In this document: positions 31,469 through 38,890 of the stretch, one piece after another
How the letters are laid out: every line of letters starts with the position of its first letter
Position numbering within the stretch: position 1 is the stretch's first letter
Assembly (NCBI GenBank): GCA_023251515.1
Contig: JAHEYQ010000033.1
Coordinates: 1 to 52,214, forward strand
Direction of reading: 5' to 3'
DNA length: 52,214 nt
Source: Bacteroidales bacterium
GTDB lineage: Bacteria > Bacteroidota > Bacteroidia > Bacteroidales > JACABE01
Made by a program: the position numbers and the translations under genes
Notes under the pieces: generated by a model
Told to the model about the DNA's origin: nothing
The model's database searches: none
Seen by the model: only the letters and a program-made list of their open reading frames with translations

Positions 31469-32425
31469 ATGAAAAAGGCACAACACACTTCCAAAGGTAT
31501 CGCGCAACACCGTCAATTGGAAATCTGTAAAACTATAAATATTAGTTTTCAGGCTGATAATCCGAAATTTATGGCATTCGACCCTACATTGGGTATGGAT
31601 TATTCTGTAAAAATTACCGAAAGCATTCAAAAAATTGAAAGCATGCCCCCCGACTATGTATTGGTGGGTATTCAAATGAGTTTTAGTGCTAAGATTATAA
31701 ATCTCACTGATAGTGCTTTAGCCCGTATCAGAGCAGTTAGATATTTTATAGAAACTGCATTTCCTGGCGAAAAATTCCGTATGTACGAATTTGGTTATCC
31801 TGAATTAAAAAAAGTGATAAATGTACAGGGTAAGTTTCTGATTTTTCTGAAGTCGTTCAATTTGAGTTTGATAAAATACAAAACCGAGCTTACAACTGCA
31901 GGTATGTCATCTACCATTATTGATGAATTGAGCCAGTTAGCTACCGACTTAGACCAAGCCAACATAGATCAGGAACAAGCCAAAAAGAACCGCATTGCCG
32001 CTACAGGCCTGCGTATAAAGGCTTACGACGATCTATGGAAACTTGTTGGAAAAGTAGCAAAAGCAGGCAAAATATTATTTGAGTCGGAACCCGAAATGCA
32101 ACGCAATTACGTGCTCGATCCGGCAACCAAAAAGAAAGCAACAAGCACCGAAACGATAGAAGAAACCTCATTTTTGCAGGGAAAAATTACCGATACCGAA
32201 ACAAAAGCTGAGATAGAGGACGTTAATGTAGAAGTAGTTAATACCGATTTCAAAGCCATTACCGACGAAAATGGCGATTACTATATCGACGAATTACCGG
32301 CAGCAACCTACAGCATCAAAATAACTGCACCCGGCTACAAGGAGTTGATAGTTAAAAATATACAACTACAGCCCAATAACGAGGATCAGGAATTCAACTA
32401 CGAGCTCGAATTGCTCGAAGTGTAG
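31469..32425 (+). CDS. helical protein with carboxypeptidase-regulatory-like C-terminus
   Basis: A 318-residue protein without signal peptide or membrane segments. Residues 1-220 are alpha-helical with coiled-coil-like stretches (IDELSQLATDLDQANIDQEQAKKN). Residues 230-318 form a carboxypeptidase-regulatory-like beta-sandwich (LQGKITDTETKAEIEDVNVEV, DENGDYYIDELPAATYSIKITAPGY), usually found in exported proteins such as SusC-like receptors. The N-terminal part is unrecognised. It stands alone downstream of a promoter-like box and a possible leader frame, and is followed by a CTGACAGG-type hairpin. The function is unknown. Confidence 0.75.
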   Translation: MKKAQHTSKGIAQHRQLEICKTINISFQADNPKFMAFDPTLGMDYSVKITESIQKIESMPPDYVLVGIQMSFSAKIINLTDSALARIRAVRYFIETAFPGEKFRMYEFGYPELKKVINVQGKFLIFLKSFNLSLIKYKTELTTAGMSSTIIDELSQLATDLDQANIDQEQAKKNRIAATGLRIKAYDDLWKLVGKVAKAGKILFESEPEMQRNYVLDPATKKKATSTETIEETSFLQGKITDTETKAEIEDVNVEVVNTDFKAITDENGDYYIDELPAATYSIKITAPGYKELIVKNIQLQPNNEDQEFNYELELLEV

Positions 32426-32450
32426 GCTAAGCATAAATAATTAATAATCA

Positions 32451-32483
32451 AAATCTGACAGGTCTTTGCGATCTGTCAGGTTT
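32451..32483 (+). terminator. CTGACAGG-family hairpin after the 31469 gene
   Basis: A 13-bp stem (32451-32463 with 32471-32483, two G-T pairs) and a 7-nt loop lie 25 bp past the stop. It is similar to hairpins at 4467 and 12496. Confidence 0.7.
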
Positions 32484-32492
32484 ATATAGTAA

Positions 32493-32612
32493 TATAAGAA
32501 TGATGAAAAACAGAATTTACTATTGATAGAAGGCTATAAAACAACAAAACCGGAAGAAAAGGAAATAACAACAGATTACGAATCAATTGATTTTGAAAAA
32601 TGTATTAATTAA
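32493..32612 (+). pseudogene. possible gene-end remnant without a start
   Basis: A 39-codon open frame ending at TAA 32610-32612 encodes a hydrophilic, charged peptide (EEKEITTDYESIDFEKCIN at its end). There is no ATG, so it may be the decayed 3' end of a gene. Chance is possible. Confidence 0.25.
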
Positions 32613-32674
32613 TTTTTAAGATATAAAAATAAAAGAAATAATTTTTATTAGTACGTTATGCATATTTCCGCCTT

Positions 32675-33286
32675 CTAAATTTTATCCCCGGAGTTCTTCA
32701 GAATATTATATAAAAACTCTCTGGCTCTGAATAGCTGAGCTTTAACAGTTCCTAAAGGTATATTAAGCTCATCGGAAATTTCTTCGTACGAAAACTCATT
32801 AAAATATCGCAATTCAACCAAAGTACGATAATGAGGTTTCAGGCGTTCAACCACCTGACGCATCAGTTTAATTTTTTGTCCTTCAATAAATTTTTCTTCA
32901 GGGTCAAGTCCTTCAAATGGAATATTCTGAGCCATTTCCGAAGTTTCGTCGTTACCATCAAAGCCTTTATTCATCGAAAAAGTCATTTTCTTTTTCTTAC
33001 GAATAAAGTCGATACAATTATTGGTAGCAATCTTAAAAAGCCAGGTGCTAAATGCAAAATCGGGAGTATATTGACTAAGGTTTTTAAAAGCTTTACCAAA
33101 AGCTTCTATGGTTAAATCGTCTGCATCAATGGGGTCGTTGGTCATTTTGAGCAACATGTAGTAAAGCGAATCGCGGTAATTGTTCATCAAATCGGCATAA
33201 GCTTTCTGATCGCCCTTTTCTAAGGCAAGGCGAACCAGTTCGTAATCGCGTAATGCTTTTTCGGTGAGCTTGGCGTTTATTTCCAT
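32675..33286 (-). CDS. ECF-type RNA polymerase sigma factor
   Basis: A 203-residue sigma-70-family protein with region 2 (DADDLTIEAFGKAFKNLSQY and FSTWLFKIATNNCIDFIRKK, about residues 55-98) and region 4 (FNEFSYEEISDELNIPLGTVKAQLFRAREFL, near the C-terminus). Regions 1 and 3 are missing, as in extracytoplasmic-function sigma factors. No anti-sigma gene is adjacent. Its start overlaps the end of the GT2 gene by 10 bp, so it is likely read from the same transcript. Confidence 0.92.
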   Translation of the reverse strand: MEINAKLTEKALRDYELVRLALEKGDQKAYADLMNNYRDSLYYMLLKMTNDPIDADDLTIEAFGKAFKNLSQYTPDFAFSTWLFKIATNNCIDFIRKKKKMTFSMNKGFDGNDETSEMAQNIPFEGLDPEEKFIEGQKIKLMRQVVERLKPHYRTLVELRYFNEFSYEEISDELNIPLGTVKAQLFRAREFLYNILKNSGDKI

Positions 33287-34410
33287 TTATCCGGCTTTGA
33301 TACAGTATTATAAATAACAATTAATGGATTAAAAATGATAAAAAATATCTCAAAAAATGGTATTCCTATTAATAAATTCTTTTCATTAAGTTTAATCATA
33401 GCTCTTTTAAAGATAATCATCTGACTGATTAATCGTAAAACTAATAACGAATAAACAATCAAAAAAGTATAATCAATAGAAACCAAAGCAGCAAAAGTAG
33501 CAAAAAAAACAATTTGAGAAAAAGAATAAATGCCTAAATTTAATTTTGTTGATGATTTATAGTGTTTTCCGGAAGTAAGATGCCTTCTTTTTTGAATAAT
33601 CCAGTTTGCCAAAGTTTTTTTAGCATCAGAAACCGTATGGCTTTGATGCGAAATCATTATTTTGGTATTTTTTGAAGTTGCAGCAGCATTCACAAACAAA
33701 TCATCGTCGCCCGATTTAATTTTATAATGACTGATAAAGCCTTTTTGGCGATAAAACAATGATTTACGATAAGCCAGATTTCTACCTACACCCATATAAG
33801 GGCTGCCTGCTAATGCCATCGAAAAATACTGAATAGCAATATGTAAGGTATCAAAGCGGATTAGTTTATTTAGAAGGTTCCCTTCCGACTTTAGTTTGCC
33901 ATACCCCAATACAATTTCGGTTCCGCTATGAAAATTTTCCTGCATCTGGCTTATCCATTCTGTGCTTTCTGGTTTGCAATCTGCATCAGTTAATAGAATT
34001 AAATCATTTTTAGCACATTTTATCCCAATTGAAAGAGGAAATTTTTTGCCTTTAAAAAAGTTAACATTATCAGTAAAATTAACAATCTTCAGATTTTTAT
34101 ATTCTTCTTGTAATAGTTTTAATAAAAAGTAAGTTTCATCATCAGAAACATCGTTAACTACCACAACTTCAAAGTCATGATAATTTTGTTGAAGAATAAG
34201 CGGAAGGTTTTCTTTGAGGTTATAATATTCATTTTTGGCACAAATAACAACAGAAACAGGCTGAGGCTGGCGAGCCTGATTTTTGTGGTTATAAAATGCC
34301 AATCGACTAAATATTCCCCAATAATATATTAATTGAATCAATACAGAACCGTAGAAAATAAATAGAATTACGTTAACAATCAAGTTATCAGTTAGTAATA
34401 CAAAATTCAT
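33277..34410 (-). CDS. membrane-associated family 2 glycosyltransferase
   Basis: A 377-residue protein with one N-terminal and two C-terminal membrane segments flanking a cytosolic GT-A domain. VSVVICAKNEYYNLKENLPLIL, VVVNDVSDDETY, TDADCKPES (DxD) and QKRRHLTSGKHY (Q/RxxRW-like) are the catalytic landmarks of processive or membrane-linked GT2 enzymes. The substrate cannot be predicted. It precedes the ECF sigma gene with a 10-bp overlap and diverges from tgt. Confidence 0.88.
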   Translation of the reverse strand: MNFVLLTDNLIVNVILFIFYGSVLIQLIYYWGIFSRLAFYNHKNQARQPQPVSVVICAKNEYYNLKENLPLILQQNYHDFEVVVVNDVSDDETYFLLKLLQEEYKNLKIVNFTDNVNFFKGKKFPLSIGIKCAKNDLILLTDADCKPESTEWISQMQENFHSGTEIVLGYGKLKSEGNLLNKLIRFDTLHIAIQYFSMALAGSPYMGVGRNLAYRKSLFYRQKGFISHYKIKSGDDDLFVNAAATSKNTKIMISHQSHTVSDAKKTLANWIIQKRRHLTSGKHYKSSTKLNLGIYSFSQIVFFATFAALVSIDYTFLIVYSLLVLRLISQMIIFKRAMIKLNEKNLLIGIPFFEIFFIIFNPLIVIYNTVSKPDKWK

Positions 34411-34460
34411 TTTTATTAAAATTGCTACTGCAAAAATATTTATTATATGTGAATATGCCT

Positions 34461-34468
34461 TATCTTTG
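34461..34468 (+). promoter_or_regulatory. tgt promoter -7 box TATCTTTG
   Basis: It matches TAnnTTTG, about 88 bp before the chosen tgt start, in the spacer divergent from the GT2 gene. There is no obvious -33 TTG. Confidence 0.45.
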
Positions 34469-34555
34469 GAAAAAATTTTTAAACATAATTATAAAGTTAC
34501 AATATTCATAAAATCAGACTAATATGAATTTATTGTGATTTTTACTCACAAAAAA

Positions 34556-35686
34556 ATGGATTTTACATTAAAAGGACTCGATAAAAAATCAAATGCAAGG
34601 GCAGGAGAAATAAAAACTGCACATGGAATCATTCAAACTCCGATTTTTATGCCTGTTGGCACAGTTGGATCGGTTAAAGCAGTGCATCAGAGAGATTTAA
34701 AAGAAGATATTCAGGCCCAAATCATTTTGGGGAACACATATCATTTGTATTTACGCCCTGGATTAAATACTTTAGAACAAGCCGGCGGCTTGCACAAATT
34801 TAATGGTTGGGAAAAACCCATTTTGACAGATAGTGGCGGATATCAGGTTTATTCATTGTCAGGAACCCGCAAAATGAAAGAGGAAGGCGTTGTATTTCAG
34901 TCGCATATTGATGGTTCGCGTCATACTTTTACACCCGAAAATGTTATGGATATTCAGCGTGTTATTGGAGCCGATATTATGATGGCTTTTGATGAATGTA
35001 CTCCTTATCCTTGTGATTATGATTATGCTTCTAAATCGATGGCTTTAACACATCGTTGGTTGAAAAGATGCATTCAGCAGTTTGATAATACATCTCCAAA
35101 ATATGGATATTCACAAACTTTGTTTCCGATAGTTCAGGGTAGTGTTTATAGAGATTTAAGAATACAATCTGCAGAAGAAATATCTTTACATAATCGTGAA
35201 GGTAATGCCATAGGTGGCTTATCAGTTGGAGAGCCTGTTGAAATTATGTATGAGCTTACCGAGTTGGTATGTAGTATTTTACCAAAAGAAAAGCCACGTT
35301 ATTTGATGGGAGTTGGGACGCCTGCCAATATTTTGGAAGGTATTGCGTTAGGTATAGATATGATGGATTGCGTGATGCCTACCCGTAATGCCCGTAATGG
35401 AATGTTGTTTACCAGCGAAGGTATTATTAACATTAAAAACGAAAAATGGAAAAATGATTTTTCACCTGTTGATCCCAATGGTATGAGTTATGTTGATAGT
35501 CAATATACAAGAGCATATTTGCGACATTTATTTCAGGCACAGGAAATGTTGGGTGGCATGATTGCAAGTCTACATAATTTGAATTTTTATTTGTGGTTGG
35601 TTGGCGAAGCCCGCAAAAAAATATTGGATGGATGTTTTGCTGAGTGGAAAAATATAATGGTTAAAAAATTGAGCACTAGATTATAA
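34556..35686 (+). CDS. tgt: queuine tRNA-ribosyltransferase
   Basis: A 376-residue TIM-barrel enzyme that swaps guanine for preQ1 at position 34 of tRNAs with GUN anticodons. DSGGYQVYSLSG, AFDECTPYPCDY, GGLSVGEP and DCVMPTRNARNG are canonical. I chose ATG 34556 over the GTG at 34535 because it gives normal family length. The usual C-terminal zinc motif (Cys-x-Cys-x2-Cys before YTRAYL) is replaced by GMSYVD in SPVDPNGMSYVDSQYTRAYL, while the later His (ASLHNL) is kept. It lies 11 bp before the LptF/G gene. Confidence 0.95.
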   Translation: MDFTLKGLDKKSNARAGEIKTAHGIIQTPIFMPVGTVGSVKAVHQRDLKEDIQAQIILGNTYHLYLRPGLNTLEQAGGLHKFNGWEKPILTDSGGYQVYSLSGTRKMKEEGVVFQSHIDGSRHTFTPENVMDIQRVIGADIMMAFDECTPYPCDYDYASKSMALTHRWLKRCIQQFDNTSPKYGYSQTLFPIVQGSVYRDLRIQSAEEISLHNREGNAIGGLSVGEPVEIMYELTELVCSILPKEKPRYLMGVGTPANILEGIALGIDMMDCVMPTRNARNGMLFTSEGIINIKNEKWKNDFSPVDPNGMSYVDSQYTRAYLRHLFQAQEMLGGMIASLHNLNFYLWLVGEARKKILDGCFAEWKNIMVKKLSTRL

Positions 35687-35697
35687 AAATAATAAAA

Positions 35698-36777
35698 ATG
35701 CTGAAAAAACTTGATTTATATATTATAAGGAAGTTTCTTGGAACTTTTTTTTATGCGATAGCACTTATAATTATTGTGGTGATTATTTTTGATATTTCTG
35801 AAAAAATTGATGATTTTCTGGAGAAACAAGCACCATTGAAGGAAATAGTTTTTAATTATTACCTCAATTTTATACCTTATTTTATCAATCTTTTCAGTCC
35901 GTTATTTACGTTTGTTGCAGTAATATTTTTCACCTCCAAAATGGCTTCCAATACAGAAATTGTTGCCATTTTAAATTCGGGTATCAGTTTCAAACGTTTT
36001 TTGTTACCCTACATTTTATCAGCCATTGTAATTGGAATAATGAATTTTTATTTGGCTAACTTTATGATACCCAATGTAAATTATCATAGAATTGCATTCG
36101 AAAAGAAATACATAAAAGATAATACCAAGGTAAATCAGTTCAATATACATCTTCAGGTTGAAAAGGGGACATATATGTATCTTGAAGGTTTTGATGTATC
36201 ATATAATACAGGATACAGATTTTCAATTGAGAAAATAAATGAACAAGGGTTGTATTATAAACTAACTGCAGATCAGATAGTTTATGATAGTTTGTCAGGA
36301 AAATGGCAATTGAAAAACTATAATATAAGACGGATAAATGGCATGAATGAGACTTTTGAAAGAGGCGATCAAAAAGATACGGTTATGGATGTTCATCCTT
36401 CTGATTTTTCAAAAGAGAAAAAAATAGTAGAAACGATGGATTATGGAGAGTTAAAGAGATTTATTGCACAAGAGAAGCTAAGAGGTTCTGATCGGGTAAA
36501 GTTTTATGAAGTAGAACAGTATCAGCGGATTTCTTATCCATTTGCTACTATTGTATTAACTTTAATTGGGGTTTCATTATCATCACGCAAGGTTAGAGGC
36601 GGAATTGGATTAAATCTGGCACTTGGTTTGGCAATTACATTTACATTTATCTTATTTATGAAGATAACAACTGTATTTGCTACATTTGGCAATTTACCGG
36701 CAATGCTTGCAGTATGGATTCCTATTTTACTATTCGGTTTATTAGCGATGCAATTAATTAAAAAAGCACCCAAATAA
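35698..36777 (+). CDS. LptF/LptG-family lipopolysaccharide export permease
   Basis: A 359-residue YjgP/YjgQ-family inner-membrane protein. It has N-terminal membrane segments (LDLYIIRKFLGTFFYAIALIII), a periplasmic beta-rich domain (about residues 110-260), and C-terminal membrane segments (SYPFATIVLTLIGVSLSSRK onward). It fits LptF/LptG, which with LptB extracts LPS from the inner membrane. Whether it is LptF or LptG cannot be told here. It lies 11 bp after tgt and shares its transcript. Confidence 0.9.
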   Translation: MLKKLDLYIIRKFLGTFFYAIALIIIVVIIFDISEKIDDFLEKQAPLKEIVFNYYLNFIPYFINLFSPLFTFVAVIFFTSKMASNTEIVAILNSGISFKRFLLPYILSAIVIGIMNFYLANFMIPNVNYHRIAFEKKYIKDNTKVNQFNIHLQVEKGTYMYLEGFDVSYNTGYRFSIEKINEQGLYYKLTADQIVYDSLSGKWQLKNYNIRRINGMNETFERGDQKDTVMDVHPSDFSKEKKIVETMDYGELKRFIAQEKLRGSDRVKFYEVEQYQRISYPFATIVLTLIGVSLSSRKVRGGIGLNLALGLAITFTFILFMKITTVFATFGNLPAMLAVWIPILLFGLLAMQLIKKAPK

Positions 36778-36792
36778 AATTGTAATAAAGTT

Positions 36793-36822
36793 TTGACATT
36801 TAAAAACTTATTTGTAATTTTG
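36793..36822 (+). promoter_or_regulatory. rpsU promoter TTG-N19-TAATTTTG
   Basis: TTG at 36793-36795 and TAATTTTG at 36815-36822, spaced 19 bp, give a textbook match to the Bacteroidota consensus. It is about 54 bp from the rpsU ATG. Confidence 0.8.
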
Positions 36823-36875
36823 CCGTCCAATTAAAAAATTTTACTAATAATTTAAAAAAGAAAGAGGTATTCATT

Positions 36876-37073
36876 ATGATTATCGTTCCAATTAAAGAAG
36901 GCGAGAACATCGACCGCGCATTGAAAAAACTGAAAAGAAAATTTGAAAAAACCGGCGTTGTTAAAGAATTGCGTCTAAGACAAAAATTCATAAAACCTTC
37001 TATTGTTGACAGGGAACAACGTTTGAAAGCTATTTACGTTCAACAACTCCGTCAGGACGCTGAGAATATGTAG
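36876..37073 (+). CDS. rpsU: 30S ribosomal protein S21
   Basis: A 65-residue very basic protein, the normal S21 length. It shows the family start IVPIKEGENIDRALKKLKRKFEKTG and RQKFIKPS. S21 is a small-subunit protein near the platform that aids mRNA binding. It has its own strong promoter and a downstream 14-bp stem terminator. Confidence 0.96.
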   Translation: MIIVPIKEGENIDRALKKLKRKFEKTGVVKELRLRQKFIKPSIVDREQRLKAIYVQQLRQDAENM

Positions 37074-37100
37074 TTAACAAATATCATAACCGAATTTTCA

Positions 37101-37151
37101 AGAAAAACTTGCTAATCGCAACTAATTGTTGTAATTTTAGCAAGTTTTTCT
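37101..37151 (+). terminator. rpsU terminator
   Basis: A perfect 14-bp stem (AGAAAAACTTGCTA 37101-37114, with 37138-37151) with a 23-nt loop follows rpsU and runs into ATTTAAT. The xer start codon lies 11 bp later. Confidence 0.7.
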
Positions 37152-37161
37152 ATTTAATACA

Positions 37162-38058
37162 ATGTCGGTACAAAAGTTTATAAATTATATACAATACGAA
37201 AAGCGGTATTCTTTACATACCGTTGATGCTTATAAAAGGGATATTTCGCAGTTTTTTGAGTATCTCCAACTGAATTATCATATTTCAGATACTGAAAATG
37301 TGCAGATAACTCATCAGATTATACGTAGCTGGTTAAGTTTACTTATTGAAAAAGATATAAATACTCGTAGTGTAAACCGCAAAATTTCAACATTAAAGTC
37401 ATATTTTAAATTTTTATTAAAAGAGAGCGAAATATTAATTAATCCCATGCAAAAAGTGATTTCGCCCAAGATGTCGAAAAAAATCACGCCCTATGTTGAA
37501 GAAGAAAATCTGATAGAAATGCTGGATGAAGAAGAAACAAAAACCGGATTTTCAGAAAATCGTAATTATCTCATAATGGAAATATTGTACGAAACCGGTA
37601 TTCGTTTATCTGAGCTCATCAACCTGAAAATACAAGATATTGATATACATAATCTAACAATAAAAGTACTTGGAAAAAGAAATAAAGAAAGAATTATACC
37701 TATAACAAAAATCTTAAAAGATAAAATAAATCAATATTTGGAATATAAAGAAAATGAGATTGTTAAGAATGAAGAAAAAGAAAATTATCTTTTTTTAACA
37801 AAAAAAGGGAAAAAAGTTTATCCAAACTTCGTTTATAGGATAGTTTTTTATTATCTTAGCAAAATAACAACAAATAAAAAAAAGAGTCCTCATGTGTTAC
37901 GCCATACATTTGCAACACACATGCTTAACCATGGAGCCGACCTGAATGCAATTAAAGAAATATTAGGACATACGAGTTTAAATGCAACACAGGTTTACTC
38001 ACATAGCTCTTTAAAAAAATTAAAAACAGTTTATAAACAAGCTCATCCACGAGCGTAA
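37162..38058 (+). CDS. XerC/XerD-type tyrosine recombinase
   Basis: A 298-residue site-specific recombinase, the usual XerC/D length. The N-terminal SAM-like DNA-binding part covers residues 1-105. The C-terminal catalytic domain carries Arg in YETGIRLSEL, His-x2-Arg in HVLRHTF, His in LGH and the Tyr nucleophile in QVYSHSS. Xer proteins resolve chromosome dimers at dif. It sits between rpsU and hpf, a typical Bacteroidota location, which argues for the housekeeping Xer rather than a phage or integron integrase. It is probably co-transcribed with hpf. Confidence 0.92.
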   Translation: MSVQKFINYIQYEKRYSLHTVDAYKRDISQFFEYLQLNYHISDTENVQITHQIIRSWLSLLIEKDINTRSVNRKISTLKSYFKFLLKESEILINPMQKVISPKMSKKITPYVEEENLIEMLDEEETKTGFSENRNYLIMEILYETGIRLSELINLKIQDIDIHNLTIKVLGKRNKERIIPITKILKDKINQYLEYKENEIVKNEEKENYLFLTKKGKKVYPNFVYRIVFYYLSKITTNKKKSPHVLRHTFATHMLNHGADLNAIKEILGHTSLNATQVYSHSSLKKLKTVYKQAHPRA

Positions 38059-38076
38059 AAATGGAGGTTAACATTT

Positions 38077-38376
38077 ATGAAAGTAACGATTAATTCGGTA
38101 AAGTTTAAAACCGACAAAAAGTTGGAAGAATTTATAAGTGAAAAGGTGCAAAAACTTTCAAGTAATTACACAGGAATAATTGGAAGTGAAGTAATCCTTA
38201 AAGTCGAAAATACAGAAGACTTGGAAAATAAGGTAGCAGAAATACGATTAATGATACCAGGAAACGATTTATTTGCAAAAAAAAGTTGTAAATCATTTGA
38301 AGAGTCAACAGATCAAGCAGTGGAAGCACTTAGAAAACAATTAATTAAACATAAAGAGAAACTAAGAGGCAATTAA
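38077..38376 (+). CDS. hpf: ribosome hibernation-promoting factor, short form
   Basis: A 99-residue HPF/RaiA-family protein. The beta-alpha-beta-beta-beta-alpha domain is seen in KVTINSVKFKTDKKLEEFI, EVILKVEN and AEIRLMIPGNDLFAKKSC, with a basic C-terminal helix. It binds the 30S A/P-site channel to silence ribosomes in stationary phase. It starts 18 bp after the recombinase gene and is followed by a hairpin terminator that overlaps the tRNA promoter. Confidence 0.92.
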   Translation: MKVTINSVKFKTDKKLEEFISEKVQKLSSNYTGIIGSEVILKVENTEDLENKVAEIRLMIPGNDLFAKKSCKSFEESTDQAVEALRKQLIKHKEKLRGN

Positions 38377-38400
38377 ATTTAAAAAAAAAGTAAAATTTAT

Positions 38401-38431
38401 TTGGTTGGTATTAATTTTTTATATAATTTTG
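38401..38431 (+). promoter_or_regulatory. tRNA-tuf operon promoter
   Basis: TTG (38401-38403), N20 and TAATTTTG (38424-38431) match the consensus. The predicted start lies about 50 bp before the first tRNA. A hairpin begins immediately downstream. Confidence 0.7.
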
Positions 38432-38462
38432 CAGTCCTTTTTAAAAGAAAGGACTGTTTTTT
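38432..38462 (+). terminator. intrinsic terminator of hpf overlapping the tRNA promoter
   Basis: CAGTCCTTT (38432-38440) pairs with AAAGGACTG (38448-38456), a 9-bp stem with a 7-nt loop, followed by a run of at least six T. The left arm abuts the -7 box, so only transcripts arriving from hpf contain the full stem. Confidence 0.75.
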
Positions 38463-38484
38463 TAAAGGATGAATAAATGCCAAT

Positions 38485-38558
38485 GCCGATGTAGCTCAGT
38501 TGGCCAGAGCAGCTGATTTGTAATCAGCTGGTCGGGGGTTCGAATCCCTCCATCGGCT
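38485..38558 (+). tRNA. tRNA-Thr (anticodon TGT)
   Basis: A complete 74-nt cloverleaf. The acceptor GCCGATG pairs with CATCGGC, the anticodon loop is TTTGTAA flanked by a CTGAT/ATCAG stem, and the T arm is intact. CCA is not encoded. First gene of a tRNA array that leads into tuf. Confidence 0.95.
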
Positions 38559-38578
38559 CTGCTTTTAAAAAGGCAATT

Positions 38579-38660
38579 GGGGGGATACCAGAGCGGTCAA
38601 ATGGGACAGACTGTAAATCTGTTGGCGCAGCCTTCGGAGGTTCGAATCCTCCTCCCCCCA
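38579..38660 (+). tRNA. tRNA-Tyr (anticodon GTA)
   Basis: An 82-nt class II tRNA with a long variable arm. The acceptor GGGGGGA pairs with TCCCCCC, the anticodon loop is CTGTAAA and the T arm GGAGG/CCTCC. CCA is not encoded. Tyr tRNA reads a GUN-type codon box and is a Tgt substrate. Confidence 0.95.
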
Positions 38661-38667
38661 CAACATT

Positions 38668-38740
38668 GCGGAAGTAGCTCATTTGGTAGAGCGACAGCCT
38701 TCCAAGCTGTAGGTAGCGGGTTCGAGACCCGTCTTCCGCT
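38668..38740 (+). tRNA. tRNA-Gly (anticodon TCC)
   Basis: A complete 73-nt cloverleaf. The acceptor GCGGAAG pairs with CTTCCGC, the anticodon loop CTTCCAA lies on an ACAGC/GCTGT stem, and the T arm is intact. Confidence 0.95.
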
Positions 38741-38751
38741 CTTTGTGTTTC

Positions 38752-38823
38752 GCCGTTGTAGCTCAGTGGTAGAGCGCTTCCTTGGTAAGGAAGAGGTCAC
38801 GAGTTCAACTCTCGTCAATGGCT
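38752..38823 (+). tRNA. tRNA-Thr (anticodon GGT)
   Basis: A complete 72-nt cloverleaf. The acceptor GCCGTTG pairs with CAATGGC with one G-T, and the anticodon loop TTGGTAA lies on a CTTCC/GGAAG stem. It is the last tRNA before tuf, 67 bp away. Confidence 0.94.
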
Positions 38824-38890
38824 CTGCTTGAAATTCAAAAAAAATAATAAGTAATAATCATATTGTAAACACCTTTAACAAGCAATTTAT

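Noticed and set aside
37162..38058. Integron integrase serving the cassette at 2419
   Set aside because: It sits between rpsU and hpf and has the length of housekeeping Xer proteins. I saw no IntI-specific insert.
38577..38831. 84-codon frame across the tRNA genes
   Set aside because: It overlies three complete tRNA genes and therefore is a shadow.
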